64,000 bases of DNA from contig JACGCM010001948.1 in the NCBI GenBank assembly GCA_014058105.1, positions 4,154,001 to 4,218,000 of the forward strand. The letters run 5' to 3'. The notes beneath the pieces were generated by a model. That model did not search any database. It was not told where the DNA came from and saw only the letters and a list, made by a program, of their open reading frames with translations. This DNA is from Kingdonia uniflora. Taxonomy: Eukaryota; Streptophyta; Magnoliopsida; Ranunculales; Circaeasteraceae. The translations under genes were made by a program, and so were the position numbers. How positions within the stretch are numbered: the first letter of the stretch is position 1; each line of letters starts with the position of its first letter. Below are positions 11,700-21,922 of the stretch, piece by piece.

Positions 11700-12030
11700 C
11701 TCACTTTGGTTTGGAAACCGACTGTCGGGATGATAAAGCTAGGAGAGCTCTCTACAATTGTAAGAGAGGTAGATCATTCGCATTCGCGAATACTTTAGTC
11801 ATATGACCGAAACGAATGGAACTTTCTTCATCGTCTACGATCTATACCCTAATCGGTTGCTAGGCAAGTGGATAATTCTCTCCGGGATGAGCGGCCAGAA
11901 TGACAGATGTTTATCTTGGAAATTGAGGTCCAGGGTTGCAGTTGATGTTGCTAAAGCCCTTGCATACTTTTCGGCAGATATTACATCTTGATATTAAACC
12001 TGAAAATTACAAAGTCACCAAATCCTTGTC
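11700..12030 (+). pseudogene. Receptor-like kinase fragment (unit 2)
   Basis: Plus-strand remnant of a Ser/Thr receptor-like kinase catalytic domain. FFIVYDLYPN is the hinge region (subdomain V). LSWKLRSRVAVDVAKALAY is the helix before the catalytic loop. The bases that follow encode ILHLDIKPENY, an HRD-type catalytic loop (HLD) in a shifted frame. The 5' kinase lobe, activation segment and C-lobe are absent, and a frameshift separates helix and loop. It is non-functional as a kinase. A sister fragment sits at 28.7 kb. Confidence 0.65.
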
Positions 12031-12127
12031 CTTAGAGAGAAAATATTGTTGATTTAATTCATAGTAAAAAATTGAATTCAAATAAACACTAATAAGATCA
12101 TACGCCTCTTTGAATCATAGATACAGG

Positions 12128-12506
12128 CTATAATCCTATATACCTACTGATATGGTAAAGGCGGATTTTCATTCCGAGGGAAGACATGATGAAACCCATT
12201 GCTAGATCTACGAAATCCAGACACAATATCAAGAAACATTGAATAACATACATACCTAAGCAGATCCGGCTACGTATATGCCGATAATAACCATTGCTGA
12301 TGAATTCTCCGATGTGAGATCTTAGCTCTAGGCATTGAGTCCTGCAACCCTTCAGAATCTTCCTCTTCACTGGCTCTGGCGGGAAAACTCGACATGGTAA
12401 CCATCTCTTCTGCGGCAACTCCGGCTACGTCGATCCAAGGTATTTGGAAGGAAAACAAGGCAACTTCAAACTCTCCACCACTCCAACCATAACTACCACT
12501 ACCCAT
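12128..12506 (-). CDS. Unrecognised short gene family, copy B (unit 2)
   Basis: The ATG at 12506 opens a 78-codon frame (to 12270) beginning MGSGSYGWSGGEFEVALF and containing IPWIDVAGVAAEEMVTMS. After its stop, a donor-like GTATGTATG aligns with donor-like sites in copies A and C, so the true product may be spliced. Glu-rich ASEEEDSEG follows the conserved block. The start region is conserved with copy C (MGTGSHGCNG). There are no signal peptide, membrane segment or known motif. Function unknown; possibly a decaying paralogue. Confidence 0.35.
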
Positions 12507-12699
12507 GGTTCTCCTCTCCTTTGTGTTTACAGTTCAGATCTGAAAAACTGAACAAGTCAAAGACTTTGTTTTATGGTCCTCCTTGTGCCCCATGATTGCA
12601 TTTTTTTATAATTAGTCGGCCGGCTGCAGAAAGGTGGTGGGGGCAGTAAGGCTTATGGGTAAAATGCCTCAAATATGATGAATCCAAAAGCCACATCAT

Positions 12700-14212
12700 T
12701 AACCACATCTCCCCCACATCTCCGACCGTGTCGAGTGTTAGAAGGCAAAGAACCTCTCCGAAGCAAGTAGAATTACCCTTATAAAAGTTATTAACTCAAC
12801 AATTCATTATTATCTCATGGCGGTCTTCCCATTCCCTATCAAAATCTTCTAAAAGCTCGATTCTTTGAATACTAAATTTTTGTGGGGCAAAAACGATGAA
12901 AGTAGGGATAAGGCCCACCTATTAGCTAGAAAAAATTTTGCAAGCCCAAGAAATCTAGAGGGTTGGGTACTTGCCAATAATCAAGCCCTCATAGCCAAGC
13001 TCTACTGACGCATTATCAAAAAACCCGAAAAGCCTTGTGCGCATAACATGGTTAAAAAATATTCTCCTAAGAAATCCCCGATGCTTTCTTCCTATAATGC
13101 GTCCGACTCCTAGATTTGGAAAGATATTATCAAAACAAGATACAGAATCTGGCCACACCTTATTTGGCACATTGGTAACGGAGAAAACGTTGATTTTTGG
13201 CTGGAGCCCTAGATTATAGAAATTCCTTTTGGGAGACTAGCTGGGTTTGCTCCTTACAACAAAGCTATCTCAAAAGTGTCTGATCTGATTTGCCCTATTA
13301 AGCACATATGGAGAGGAGACCTTGTCTTTTCCTTTTTTCCCTCACGATATTGTCGAGCTCATCATCTGCATCTCTCTCACAGTAGTAATCCAGTTAAGGA
13401 CGTCTTGAGATGGAAAAAAGAAAAAAAATAGTATTCTGACTATTAAATTAGTCATCTACTTAGGACCAGAATTGAAACAATCTAAGCGTTAGTTCCATTG
13501 AGTACCTTGATAAATCCTAGGACACTGTCTTTAAAATGAATGTACATTTTTTATTTGGAAAGTTATACAGAACAGAATCCCAACAAAGGTGATATTCTGG
13601 CACGATGAAGAGACTTGAGATACTTTTCTGCCCCAGATATGGGGAAGAAAATGAAACTACCACACACTCTTTTTTATTGTAAGAATGTCAAGGATTTCTG
13701 GTATGCTTCCGACATTTTTATTAATAACAGTAATTGAACCTACTCCGACTCTCTTAAAAAAGTCTTGTACATTTTTTCTAATAATAGTTGCTCTAAGAAT
13801 GACACTATTTTCCTTTGGGGGAAAATTAGCGTTGTTATGTACATTATTTGGGCGAGCAGGAACGATCTTATGTTCAATAATAATAAACCTTCCCCGAGCG
13901 ATTCTATAAAAATCACAAAAAACTACTTAACCTGGCTTCCTTTTCCTCCCTGTAACCCAATATGTGTTGTTCCCCCTCCAGTCTTTGAAGAATGGCACAC
14001 TGTCTCAATGGATGCCTCTTGGTACAATACAGATTCGCCTCATAGCACTAGTTTTATTATTAAGTCTCACTTTCTATTATTACTTATGCAGGCTACGACT
14101 CTTCCAGGGCAGCTGACCTAGAAGAATCAGAGGCGATTTCCATAATTAGAGGTATAAAAGTCGTGCTTGAAGCAGGTGCAGAGAGAGTGCTGGTTCGTAT
14201 TGATTGCTTTCG
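12700..14212 (+). pseudogene. LINE (L1-type) ORF2 3' remnant: end of RT, zf-RVT and RNase H
   Basis: Several frames on the plus strand carry the typical tail of a plant L1 ORF2. INSTIHYYLMAVFPFP and FLWGKNDESRDKAHLL belong to the region after the RT core. IWHIGNGENVDFWLEP is the RHGNGxxxxFWxDPW-like motif. A zf-RVT-like part is at about 13540-13700. VSMDASWYN begins an RNase H domain whose later part is at about 14100-14210 (EAISIIRGIKVVLEAGAERV). Several in-frame stops and shifts make it dead. The 5' two thirds of the element are absent. Confidence 0.75.
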
Positions 14213-14234
14213 TATCAGGATAGCTATCCTGATA
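14213..14234. repeat. Perfect 22-bp palindrome at a transposon junction
   Basis: The 11-bp half TATCAGGATAG is followed directly by its exact reverse complement. It sits between the LINE RNase H remnant and the second Copia leader fragment. A partial echo (ATAGTTATCCTAATA) follows at about 14290. It may mark a breakpoint or be part of the adjacent leader. Confidence 0.7.
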
Positions 14235-14395
14235 ATAATTGATATTATAACAACGCCTTTCCAAATTTTCATATCGCAGGTATTTGAGCGATAGTTATCC
14301 TAATACCAATTGTTAAACCTCGCTACAAGTGATATTGTAAGCAGGTATCCAAATTAGGTTGTTAAACCACGAAACGTGACCTCTCTGATACCAAT
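14235..14395 (-). mobile_element. Truncated second Copia leader with PBS, abutting the 3' LTR
   Basis: The bases left of the 14396 LTR read TAGGTTGTTAAACC, then ACGTGACC, then CTCTGATACCAAT. They match the internal leader and PBS next to the other LTR (TAGGTTGGTAAACC, then GCGTGACCGCTCTGATACCA at 27.1 kb). So the outside of this LTR carries a primer-binding site, which a simple single insertion would not have. It is the broken start of another copy joined head to tail. Confidence 0.7.
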
Positions 14396-15354
14396 TGAAT
14401 TCCTAGACGCTTGAGACTAACCAATTTTGATTGTTTGAGGTCTAAATCGATAGGTCCTAATTCTTTTAAATTAATGGTATACGCTTAACCTAAATCAAGT
14501 TGATTTAATTAAGTAATGTCAAGCAAGCAGCTGGAAAAATAAAGACTAGGGCAAAGATTATTAACTCTATGGGAAACCTTTCTCAGGAGAAAGACTCACA
14601 GGTCGCTGTCGAATCATTCGACAGCTAAACAATCCACTATTAAAAAAGAATTACAAGAGTTTGACTACTTACATACTCGATAAACACATCCCGTGGTTAT
14701 CTCTTTTCTAATCAAGCTCCTAGCAATTTAACGTCCTTCGTTCTCGCAACGCCTTACCTCGAATAATGCATCAAAGCTTCAAACCTTGAATCGCTCAAGT
14801 TCTTTAATCCATGATTAGGGTTTCTTGATCAATGATGATTGATTCAAGATTTGCGTATTTTAATTCTCTCTTGAATCTCTCAAGAGTAATCTCTCCCCAC
14901 TCTAAAAAAATAAGCCCTAGAAAAAATTGATTTTCGAAGATGTGAAGTTTGAAAAAAAGAAAGTTGTTTTTTATTATAAAACAAAAATCACGGTCTCTGT
15001 TCGAATAGAAATAAATGTATTCAAATAGAAATCAGGCTAAGCCAATCTATTCGAATAAAAAATAGAATGAGGCATTTTATTCGAATACAATAAAATTTAT
15101 TCGAATAGAAATGTTTCCAGTTCTATTCGAATAGAAAAAGAATCTATTCGAATAGAAGTTCTGTTATCTTAAAAAAAACAAAATTATTACTTGGGCTTGA
15201 TCATTAGAACAAGGAGTTAGAAACTCACTTGTCTGTTCAGTGACAGTCCAGCTGTAGTCTCTCCACGTGTACTCACTGACGTCGGATAACCACGAGATAG
15301 TGCTGACACCTTCTCAAGATACTAAATGAAACAAACTCTAAAATAGATGTTTCA
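14396..15354 (-). repeat. 3' LTR of the Copia element
   Basis: 959 bp, TG...CA bounded when read on the minus strand, and close to the 992-bp copy at 27155-28146. Seven ATTCGAATA-type palindromes at 15.00-15.15 kb lie in it. A CTGACGTCGG motif and a CACGTG-containing block are shared with the other LTR. Confidence 0.85.
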
Positions 15355-15368
15355 ATCTCCCCCTTTGG
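15355..15368 (-). promoter_or_regulatory. Polypurine tract of the Copia element
   Basis: On the minus strand CCAAAGGGGGAGAT directly precedes the 3' LTR. This is the expected plus-strand priming site for reverse transcription. Confidence 0.8.
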
Positions 15369-15887
15369 CTCATTTTGTGTCAAAACTAGAACTATAGGTA
15401 ATCAATAAAAATTGCAAACTCGATGGACTGACTCACTCACAGAACATCCATTCATAAAAGCATATCCTCTGAAATCCCTGTACACTAAATAAGATACATT
15501 ATGTAACCGTTCATATTCAAAATAATGAATTCAGTGGACACAAAGTACTTACCTGACTTACCTGACGAATCATCTTTCCCCCTTTTTGACACAAAAGAAC
15601 AATGGGTAATTAAATAAAAAGATAGAGGAAAGTAAAATTAAATTATACATGTCAAAATATATAGTAGTTATGGAAGAGTAAATATCATGAAATAGAATAA
15701 TCATATAGCAAAAGCTTGATAGAGTATCCATGCAAAAAAAATTGTTAATACATAGCAAAGTTAGATAGAGTACCCAACTAGAATATACATGCAATAAAGA
15801 GAACATAATCAAAAATAGTCATTGAAAAGACAAAACACAAATCTAACACTCTCAAGTGTATAAGATAAACCCAAAGTCACATACGAC
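15369..15887 (-). other. Copia 3' untranslated spacer
   Basis: AT-rich sequence between the 3' ORF and the polypurine tract. A second GAAAGGGGGAAAG-type purine block is present on the minus strand near 15575-15590. No gene is seen. Confidence 0.5.
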
Positions 15888-17238
15888 CTAAGACCCCTCA
15901 TTTGTATCTACGGCGGGAGGACCACTCGACAAGCCTCGTACTATACTGCTCAATCCGTCCACACAAGTTTGGAGCCGAACCATATCATCCTTGAAGAGCT
16001 GAAACTGAGTATGTATCTGAGTATCCAGGTTAACAAAATAAGTCTCAATCTGAGTGTCCAGCCTACCAAAATGAGACTCCATATAGGTGTACATAGAGGC
16101 AAAATCATACAGGACCAATCCAGTATAAGCAGTTGTAGAAACATCAGGCATGGAAGTAGCAGCAGGCCTGGAATCAGAGGGCCTAGCTACAACAGGTGGA
16201 GCCTCAGTCTCCAAGTCCTTTGCACCCTCCTCAAACTCAGACTCCAACTTAGAAGGCACCATATGCTTTCTATTTTTTTCCTAATAACGAGAATTAATCA
16301 CTTCGTTCCTCTCGTCCGTCCCCTCATCCGCACAGATAACATACCCCATCCCAATCAAAAGCTGAGAAATAAACTTGTTGTAGGGCAAAGCCCGTGCCTG
16401 AAGATCCGGGTTAGTCATAAGAATTATCTCGTGCATAATAATATGCACCAAATCAGCATTGTACCCCTGATGGTAAATATATATAAAATAGAGTATATTA
16501 CCCACCATAACATTCTCATTCCTCAGTTGGGGAATAATGTTCCTATGAGCAATCATATGAAACAGGCATAGTACTTTGCTCATATTCTTACGCCTGAGAT
16601 ATAGGCCATTAATTTTCCATATTACACAAAGCTCCTCCTCCATCTCCTTCTTGGGAGGAAACTCACAAGAAACCGAAGGCCACTCCGAATGTTCCTCATC
16701 TTCAACTGCAGGTTCACCCAGACCAAAAGCGTGTCGGATCATCCGACCCAATATGTAACTCGAAACCATCAATGGAAACTTTGAAACTTCTATCATCTCC
16801 TGTGCCTTGAACATCGCAGAGAGAAGCATAAAAATGTCGCACCAAACGTGGATAACACGACGTCTGGGGACGAATAATCCCAGTCCAGCCAAGATCAGCG
16901 AATACATCAAAAACCTATGAGATAGTGGGGTATCACTGATGCAGTTCCTCCTCATAAAGTGATACCTCTTTCTGATAGTTTCGGAACTTAAAACCTGATC
17001 GTGGGGTATACCAATAGGAGGGGTTAGGATGCATACCGTGATTTCCCCCGTAATTGTCTCGTGAATCTGCATGAGACCCCCCATCACCACTAGATCCTCC
17101 TTGTCCAAAAACTTGATGGGCAACACTTTTAGGACCTGTCCTAGTTCCACGCGTCGTTCGACCCCATTTAGCCGTACCGCTCGGAGCAGGAACGGGGGAC
17201 GCAGCCATAGGGCATTTCTCCCTAGCCATAGCAACCAA
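15888..17238 (-). pseudogene. Copia 3' ORF (plant transposon / env-like position)
   Basis: An extra ORF after RNase H, in the position of the envelope-like ORF of Sireviruses. The start is probably the ATG in frame MAREKCPMAASPVPAPSG (near 17230). The frame then has to shift to one that reads without a stop to 16281 and contains SHRFLMYSLILAGLG and LQARALPYNKFISQLL. The latter resembles the ALPYGxxLT signature of the plant putative-transposon-protein domain. A single TAG at 16281-16283 separates this from an in-frame continuation to 15888 with a coiled-coil-like stretch and a low-complexity end. I see no convincing signal peptide or fusion motif, so a true envelope function is not supported. 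Confidence 0.6.
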
Positions 17239-17870
17239 TTCTCAAATAGCTTAACCTACAAGAAAAAATACTACCACTTCCCCAAACCTAACCAACACGG
17301 TTAAGCAGGGGAACCCAATGAAACACGGAACCAAATCTTCACCACTGTAAGCAAGCAATCACCAAACAAAATAACCCTAATCACTGCAAGAAACTAAAAC
17401 ACACTCCAATCTCCCAGTTCTCTACCAATAAAACCCAGTACATTCACAAAAACATATTCTACATCCAATTCTAAATCCAAACCCAAATGACAGTTCCAAT
17501 TCCAAACAACAAATCCAAATCTAAACCTAATTCCAAAGCACAAATTGACCAATTGAGCAACACACTTGAAGGAGAGAGAGTAGAACAAGCTTACCAAATT
17601 TGAGGGTGAGTCTAATCACAAAATTAGGGAAAAAACTGCCGAGATCAAACCACCAATTTGGACCGCCAAGATTCGAACTATGAAACCCCAAACTCAACAA
17701 TGAAAACGAGGTAAGAACCACAATGAAATTCAAGCAAGGATGTCAGACTTGTAAGGATTCTAGAGAGAGAGAGAGAGAGAGACAGCGCCAAGTTGTTGTT
17801 TAAACAAAAAGAGGGAGAGTGAAGAAAGAAAAAAAATATGGATTTTAAAAAAACAAACTCTGCAAAATGT

Positions 17871-18066
17871 ATTCAAATAATAAAAAATAATATTCAAATA
17901 AAAAAGAAGCTGCAGAGAAATATTTGAATAGAGATATTCGAATAAAAGTTGTTCTCTTTTAAAAAAACAATCTGGGGAAAAATATTTGAATAAACCAAGA
18001 AATATATTCGAATAAAAATTGCGTTGAGGCAAAATATTTAAATAAAAATTGTTTCATTCGAACAAT
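17871..18066. repeat. Internal array of ATATTCGAATA-like motifs
   Basis: About eight copies of ATATT(C/T)(G/A)AATA spaced 15-40 bp apart, inside the Copia element between RNase H and the 3' ORF. Some copies are exact (ATATTCGAATA), others vary at the centre (ATATTTGAATA). The same motif is clustered in both LTRs and in the unrelated nested solo LTR. Confidence 0.7.
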
Positions 18067-19433
18067 TTTTTTTTTTGCTTTTTTTGTTTTTTTCTCAACT
18101 GGAAACAGAAGGAAACAAAGCGACGAAAAAAATCAATACTCCCCCTGTCTACTCTACACGAGAGACTAATCACAGGCTATATGAATATTAGATAAGGAAT
18201 CATTCCATAGAAAAGCTAGTCGGAATAAGTATTTACTCAGAGTTTGTGTGTGTGCGCAGTCAACATAAAATAGTACAATGCATTTACCAGACCTAACAAC
18301 CAGAAATAAGACGCTATAAGGAAAGTTGTTTCCACTTAGGCCTCTCATGGTGGTCACTCGAAATCACTGAGAATTGACTAGCTTGCACTCTGTGAGAAAT
18401 ATAAATATGAATATAACGCAAAAAAAAATTATATTTCATCAGAAAAATGAAGCACTGTGAGCTGGAAGATCTCATGAAAAAGAAACTCATTTGTCACGAA
18501 TGGTGTCAAGTTTATACTAAGTTAGATTCCCTATTTCCAATCTCCACTAATATTGACTAAGCCGAACTCAAGATCAAATAGGTTCCTAAATAGGTTATAA
18601 TGTATGCACGGGTAGGCATATGATGGAGTAGGTATTTTTGCTGGCATTATGAGACTCCTGTTACACTACTGCTCTATTTTTCTTAAAACCAAATTTACCT
18701 TCTATTGTCCTCTTTCTTATTATTAAGTACACAAGCAAACATACTTCTTCACATCCCTTTTATTGAATTTTAATTGAGATAATAAAAAGTCATTTGGGGA
18801 CTCATTGCATTATTCTCTACATCTTCCCCCAAAAATCACACATATTTTTCCTTTTCCTTTTTTTTTTACTGAAAAGTCACAAAACAATTGGGTAAAAAAA
18901 ATAAAGAATTTTGGAAAAGAACTAAAAGGGCATATTTTAAGGCTCACCGGGCTGCAAGTGGATACAACTAAGGTTAGAAATAACGAAGGAAAAAAATGGG
19001 AGAAGAAAAAATGTCTATAATCATATCTTCGGTTGGACACAGTCACTTTTTTGCCTCGAATAAAAATATAAAGGTTTCACTAGTATAACTTGACTTTGAT
19101 GGTACCATTTGACAATAGGGTAAAGAAACAAAACGAGATCGCAAACAACAAGATCAAAAAGAATAGTAAATGTTATAACACTCGAAGCTCATAAATAAGG
19201 CCAGATCCTCACATAACATTAGGTACGAAGTCTCTACATGTATCCTAAAGTATAATATCAATGAGCGTTTATCTATTTGAGCATGTGATAGTTAACTACC
19301 GTAAAAGAAAGCAAATCTAAGCAAACATACTATACTGAACTGTCCTAACACTGAATTAGAAAATGTATCTGACCAAGCATATATCACTGTGATAATCTAA
19401 CAAAAGAGTATAAATAGGAAGTAAAAGACATAC
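18067..19433. other. Copia spacer between RNase H and the 3' ORF
   Basis: About 1.4 kb of AT-rich sequence with no convincing ORF. Like other Sirevirus-type elements, this element carries a non-coding stretch after pol. Confidence 0.45.
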
Positions 19434-21450
19434 CTAATCAATAGAGTAGACACCAATTGACCATCTCAGAAGCTCAAACCTCATAGCATCTAACGTCTTG
19501 GTGAAAAAATTGGCTAACTGACTCTTTGTAGGATCATATTCAACACTAACTATCTTGCGCTTAACAAGATCACGGATGAAGTGGAAGCGAATGTCGATGT
19601 ACTTGGTTCTGGAATATTGTTCAGGATTCTTGGAGATGTTGATCGCACTTGTATTATCACAAAAAATTGGCATCGTCCCGTGGACTATTCCATAGTCATG
19701 TACCATCTGTTTCATCCAGATCAATTGAGAGCAACAACTACCCGCAGTAATATACTCTGCCTCTGCTATGGATTGAGAAATACAATTCTGCTTCTTACTT
19801 TGCCAAGCCACAAGATTATTCTCAATATAATAACATCTACCTGAAGTACTCTTCTTATTATCAACATTACCCGCCCAATCTGCATTGGAATACCCAATTA
19901 CCTCGAAAGTTGCGTCATGTGAGTACCATAAACCAAAATCAGAAGTCCCACATACATAACGAATAATACGTTTAACAGCCTGTAAATGGGATTCTTTATG
20001 ATTACCTTAATAGCGAGCACAAATACATATACTAAACATAAAATTAGGACGAGTAGCAGTCAGATAAAGTAAACTACCTATCATACTTCTATACTTCTTT
20101 TGTTTAACATCCTTACCAGCCGAGTCCTTACTTAGCTTTGTAGTGGTACTCATGGGTATCCTGACATGCTTTACAGAAGAGAGACCAAACTTCTTCACAA
20201 GATCCCTGGCATACGTAGATTGAGAAATAAACATTCATTTCTCCACTTGACGTATTTGGAGACCTAGGAAGTAATTAGCTCCCCAACCATACTCATCTCA
20301 AATTCACTTTTCATTAAAGCTGTAAAAGAAGTGGTTAGTGAACTCAAAGTAAAGCCAAACACAATATCATCTATATATACATATGCAACGAGTATCACAC
20401 CTCCCTTCCGTGAGATAAATAGTATTTTATCAACTCCCCCTCGAACAAAAACCTTAGCTAAGAGAAAATTGGAGAGCCGTTCATACCATGCTCGAGGAGC
20501 TTGCTTCAAACCGTAAAAGGCCTTCTTCAAGTAGAATACGTGATCGGGATGATGAGGATCCTCAAACCCTTTTGGTTAGGCCACATACACTTCTTCATCT
20601 AAGAGGCCATTCAGAAAAGCACTCTTCACATCCATAAGATACAACTTGAACTTTTGATTGCAAGCAAGAGCAAACAGTAGGCGAATAGACTCAAGCCTTC
20701 CAGTAGGTGCAAACGTTTCAGCAACATCAACCCCTTTTACTTGATTTTACCCTTGAGCGACCAATCTAGCTTTATTTCGAATTATATTCCCAAGTTTGTC
20801 ATATTTGTTCTTATAAACCCATTTAGTCCCAATAATATTTGTACCTGACAGACGTGGAACCAAATCCCAAACATCTTGACATCAAAACTGGCAAAGCTTA
20901 TCTTGTATTGCATGTAGCCAATATTTGCCTGAAAGAGCTTCCTTTACTGTAGTTGGTTCGATCATAGAAACATAATAAACATAGTGCACCGTCTCATGGT
21001 GTTGGCTTCTAGCCTGAACCTGAGAAGTAGCATCCCCGATGATATCAGCATTTGAGTGATCCTTACGAACTTGATGTCATCCAGGTTGTGATAAACTTGT
21101 GGCGGGAGGGGGTGGTGGAGCTAGAAGTGATGGAATAGAGCTCGATGCAAGAATATCACTAGTTGATGTTTATGGATTTTCCGTTATATTATCATCTTCT
21201 CTCATATCTACAGAACCAATGGTGCAAGTATCATCCATAACCACATTATAAAACTCCATCATCATATTGATCCTCAAATTGTAGACTCGAAAAGCTCTAC
21301 TATTTGTTGAGTAGCCCAATAAAATACCTTCATCACTCCGAGAGTCAAATTTCCCAATATTCTCCCAATCTTTAAAGATTAAACATTTACTCCCAAAAGC
21401 CTAGAAGTAGTTGACATTCGGCTTCTTTCCAAACCACAGTTCATAGGGCG
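19434..21450 (-). pseudogene. Copia reverse transcriptase and RNase H
   Basis: RT motifs are visible on the minus strand. KKAFYGLKQAPRAWYERL lies at about 20464-20530. The catalytic YVYIDDIVFG near 20.38 kb is the YVDD box (IDD variant), and IGSLLYLTATRPN follows at about 20.07 kb. RNase H follows, with SIAEAEYITAG, IFCDNTSAI and the C-terminal FFTKTLDAMRFELLR. A nonsense codon replaces the Gln expected in YVAQPKGF near 20575, and several frames must be joined, so no protein can be made. Neighbouring integrase lies upstream in pol order. Confidence 0.8.
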
Positions 21451-21917
21451 TGTTTAGAGTAAGTGGATGTAGATACACTCTATTAATAGTATAGTACGCA
21501 GTATGAATGGCCTACCCCCAAACGTGTACCGGAAGATCCTTGTTATGAAGTAAGACTCGTCCCATTTCTTGAAGAATTTTATTCTTCCTTTCTTCAATCC
21601 CATTTTTTTGTGGAGTGATTGGAGCAGAGAATACATGCCTAATCCCATTAGAAGTACAATACTCAACCACCCCAGTATCCTTAAACTCGCCTCCACGATC
21701 GCTTAGAATTTTATCAATAGAGCAATCTTTCTCATTTTGGATTCGAAGCGATATACTGCGAAATTCTTCAAAAATATTAGACTTCTCTCTCAGAAGTGTT
21801 ATCCATGTATAACGAGATAAATCATCCACCATTACCAAAATATACCTTTTACCTCCCAAGGATGCCGTTCTCATAGGATCCATCAAGTCCATGTGTATTA
21901 GCTCAAGAATCCGAGTA

Positions 21918-21922
21918 GTAGC
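21918..21922. repeat. Target-site duplication (left) of the nested solo LTR
   Basis: GTAGC, repeated exactly at 24532-24536 immediately after the solo LTR. Confidence 0.85.

Larger units (their letters stand above)
9770..12660. repeat. Segmental duplication unit 2 (lacks WOX5)
   Basis: 9.79-10.76 kb is the counterpart of the WOX5 upstream region, and 10.86-11.05 kb of the WOX5 downstream region at 7.70-7.87 kb. The stretch equivalent to 6.0-7.7 kb is missing, so the homeobox exons were lost or never copied. 11.1-12.65 kb matches unit 3 at 28.25-29.85 kb, including the kinase fragment and the short gene on the minus strand. Confidence 0.7.

Noticed and set aside
11803..11991. A functional receptor-like kinase gene
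   Set aside because: Only the hinge and pre-catalytic helix are in frame, the catalytic loop is frame-shifted, and the N-lobe and activation segment are absent.
16000..16760. Plus-strand frames of 200 and 60 codons in the Copia 3' ORF region
   Set aside because: They are antisense shadows of the minus-strand ORF.
15888..17238. A true viral envelope gene
   Set aside because: The position suits an env-like ORF, but I see no convincing signal peptide, fusion peptide or reliable transmembrane anchor. It resembles a plant transposon protein domain instead.
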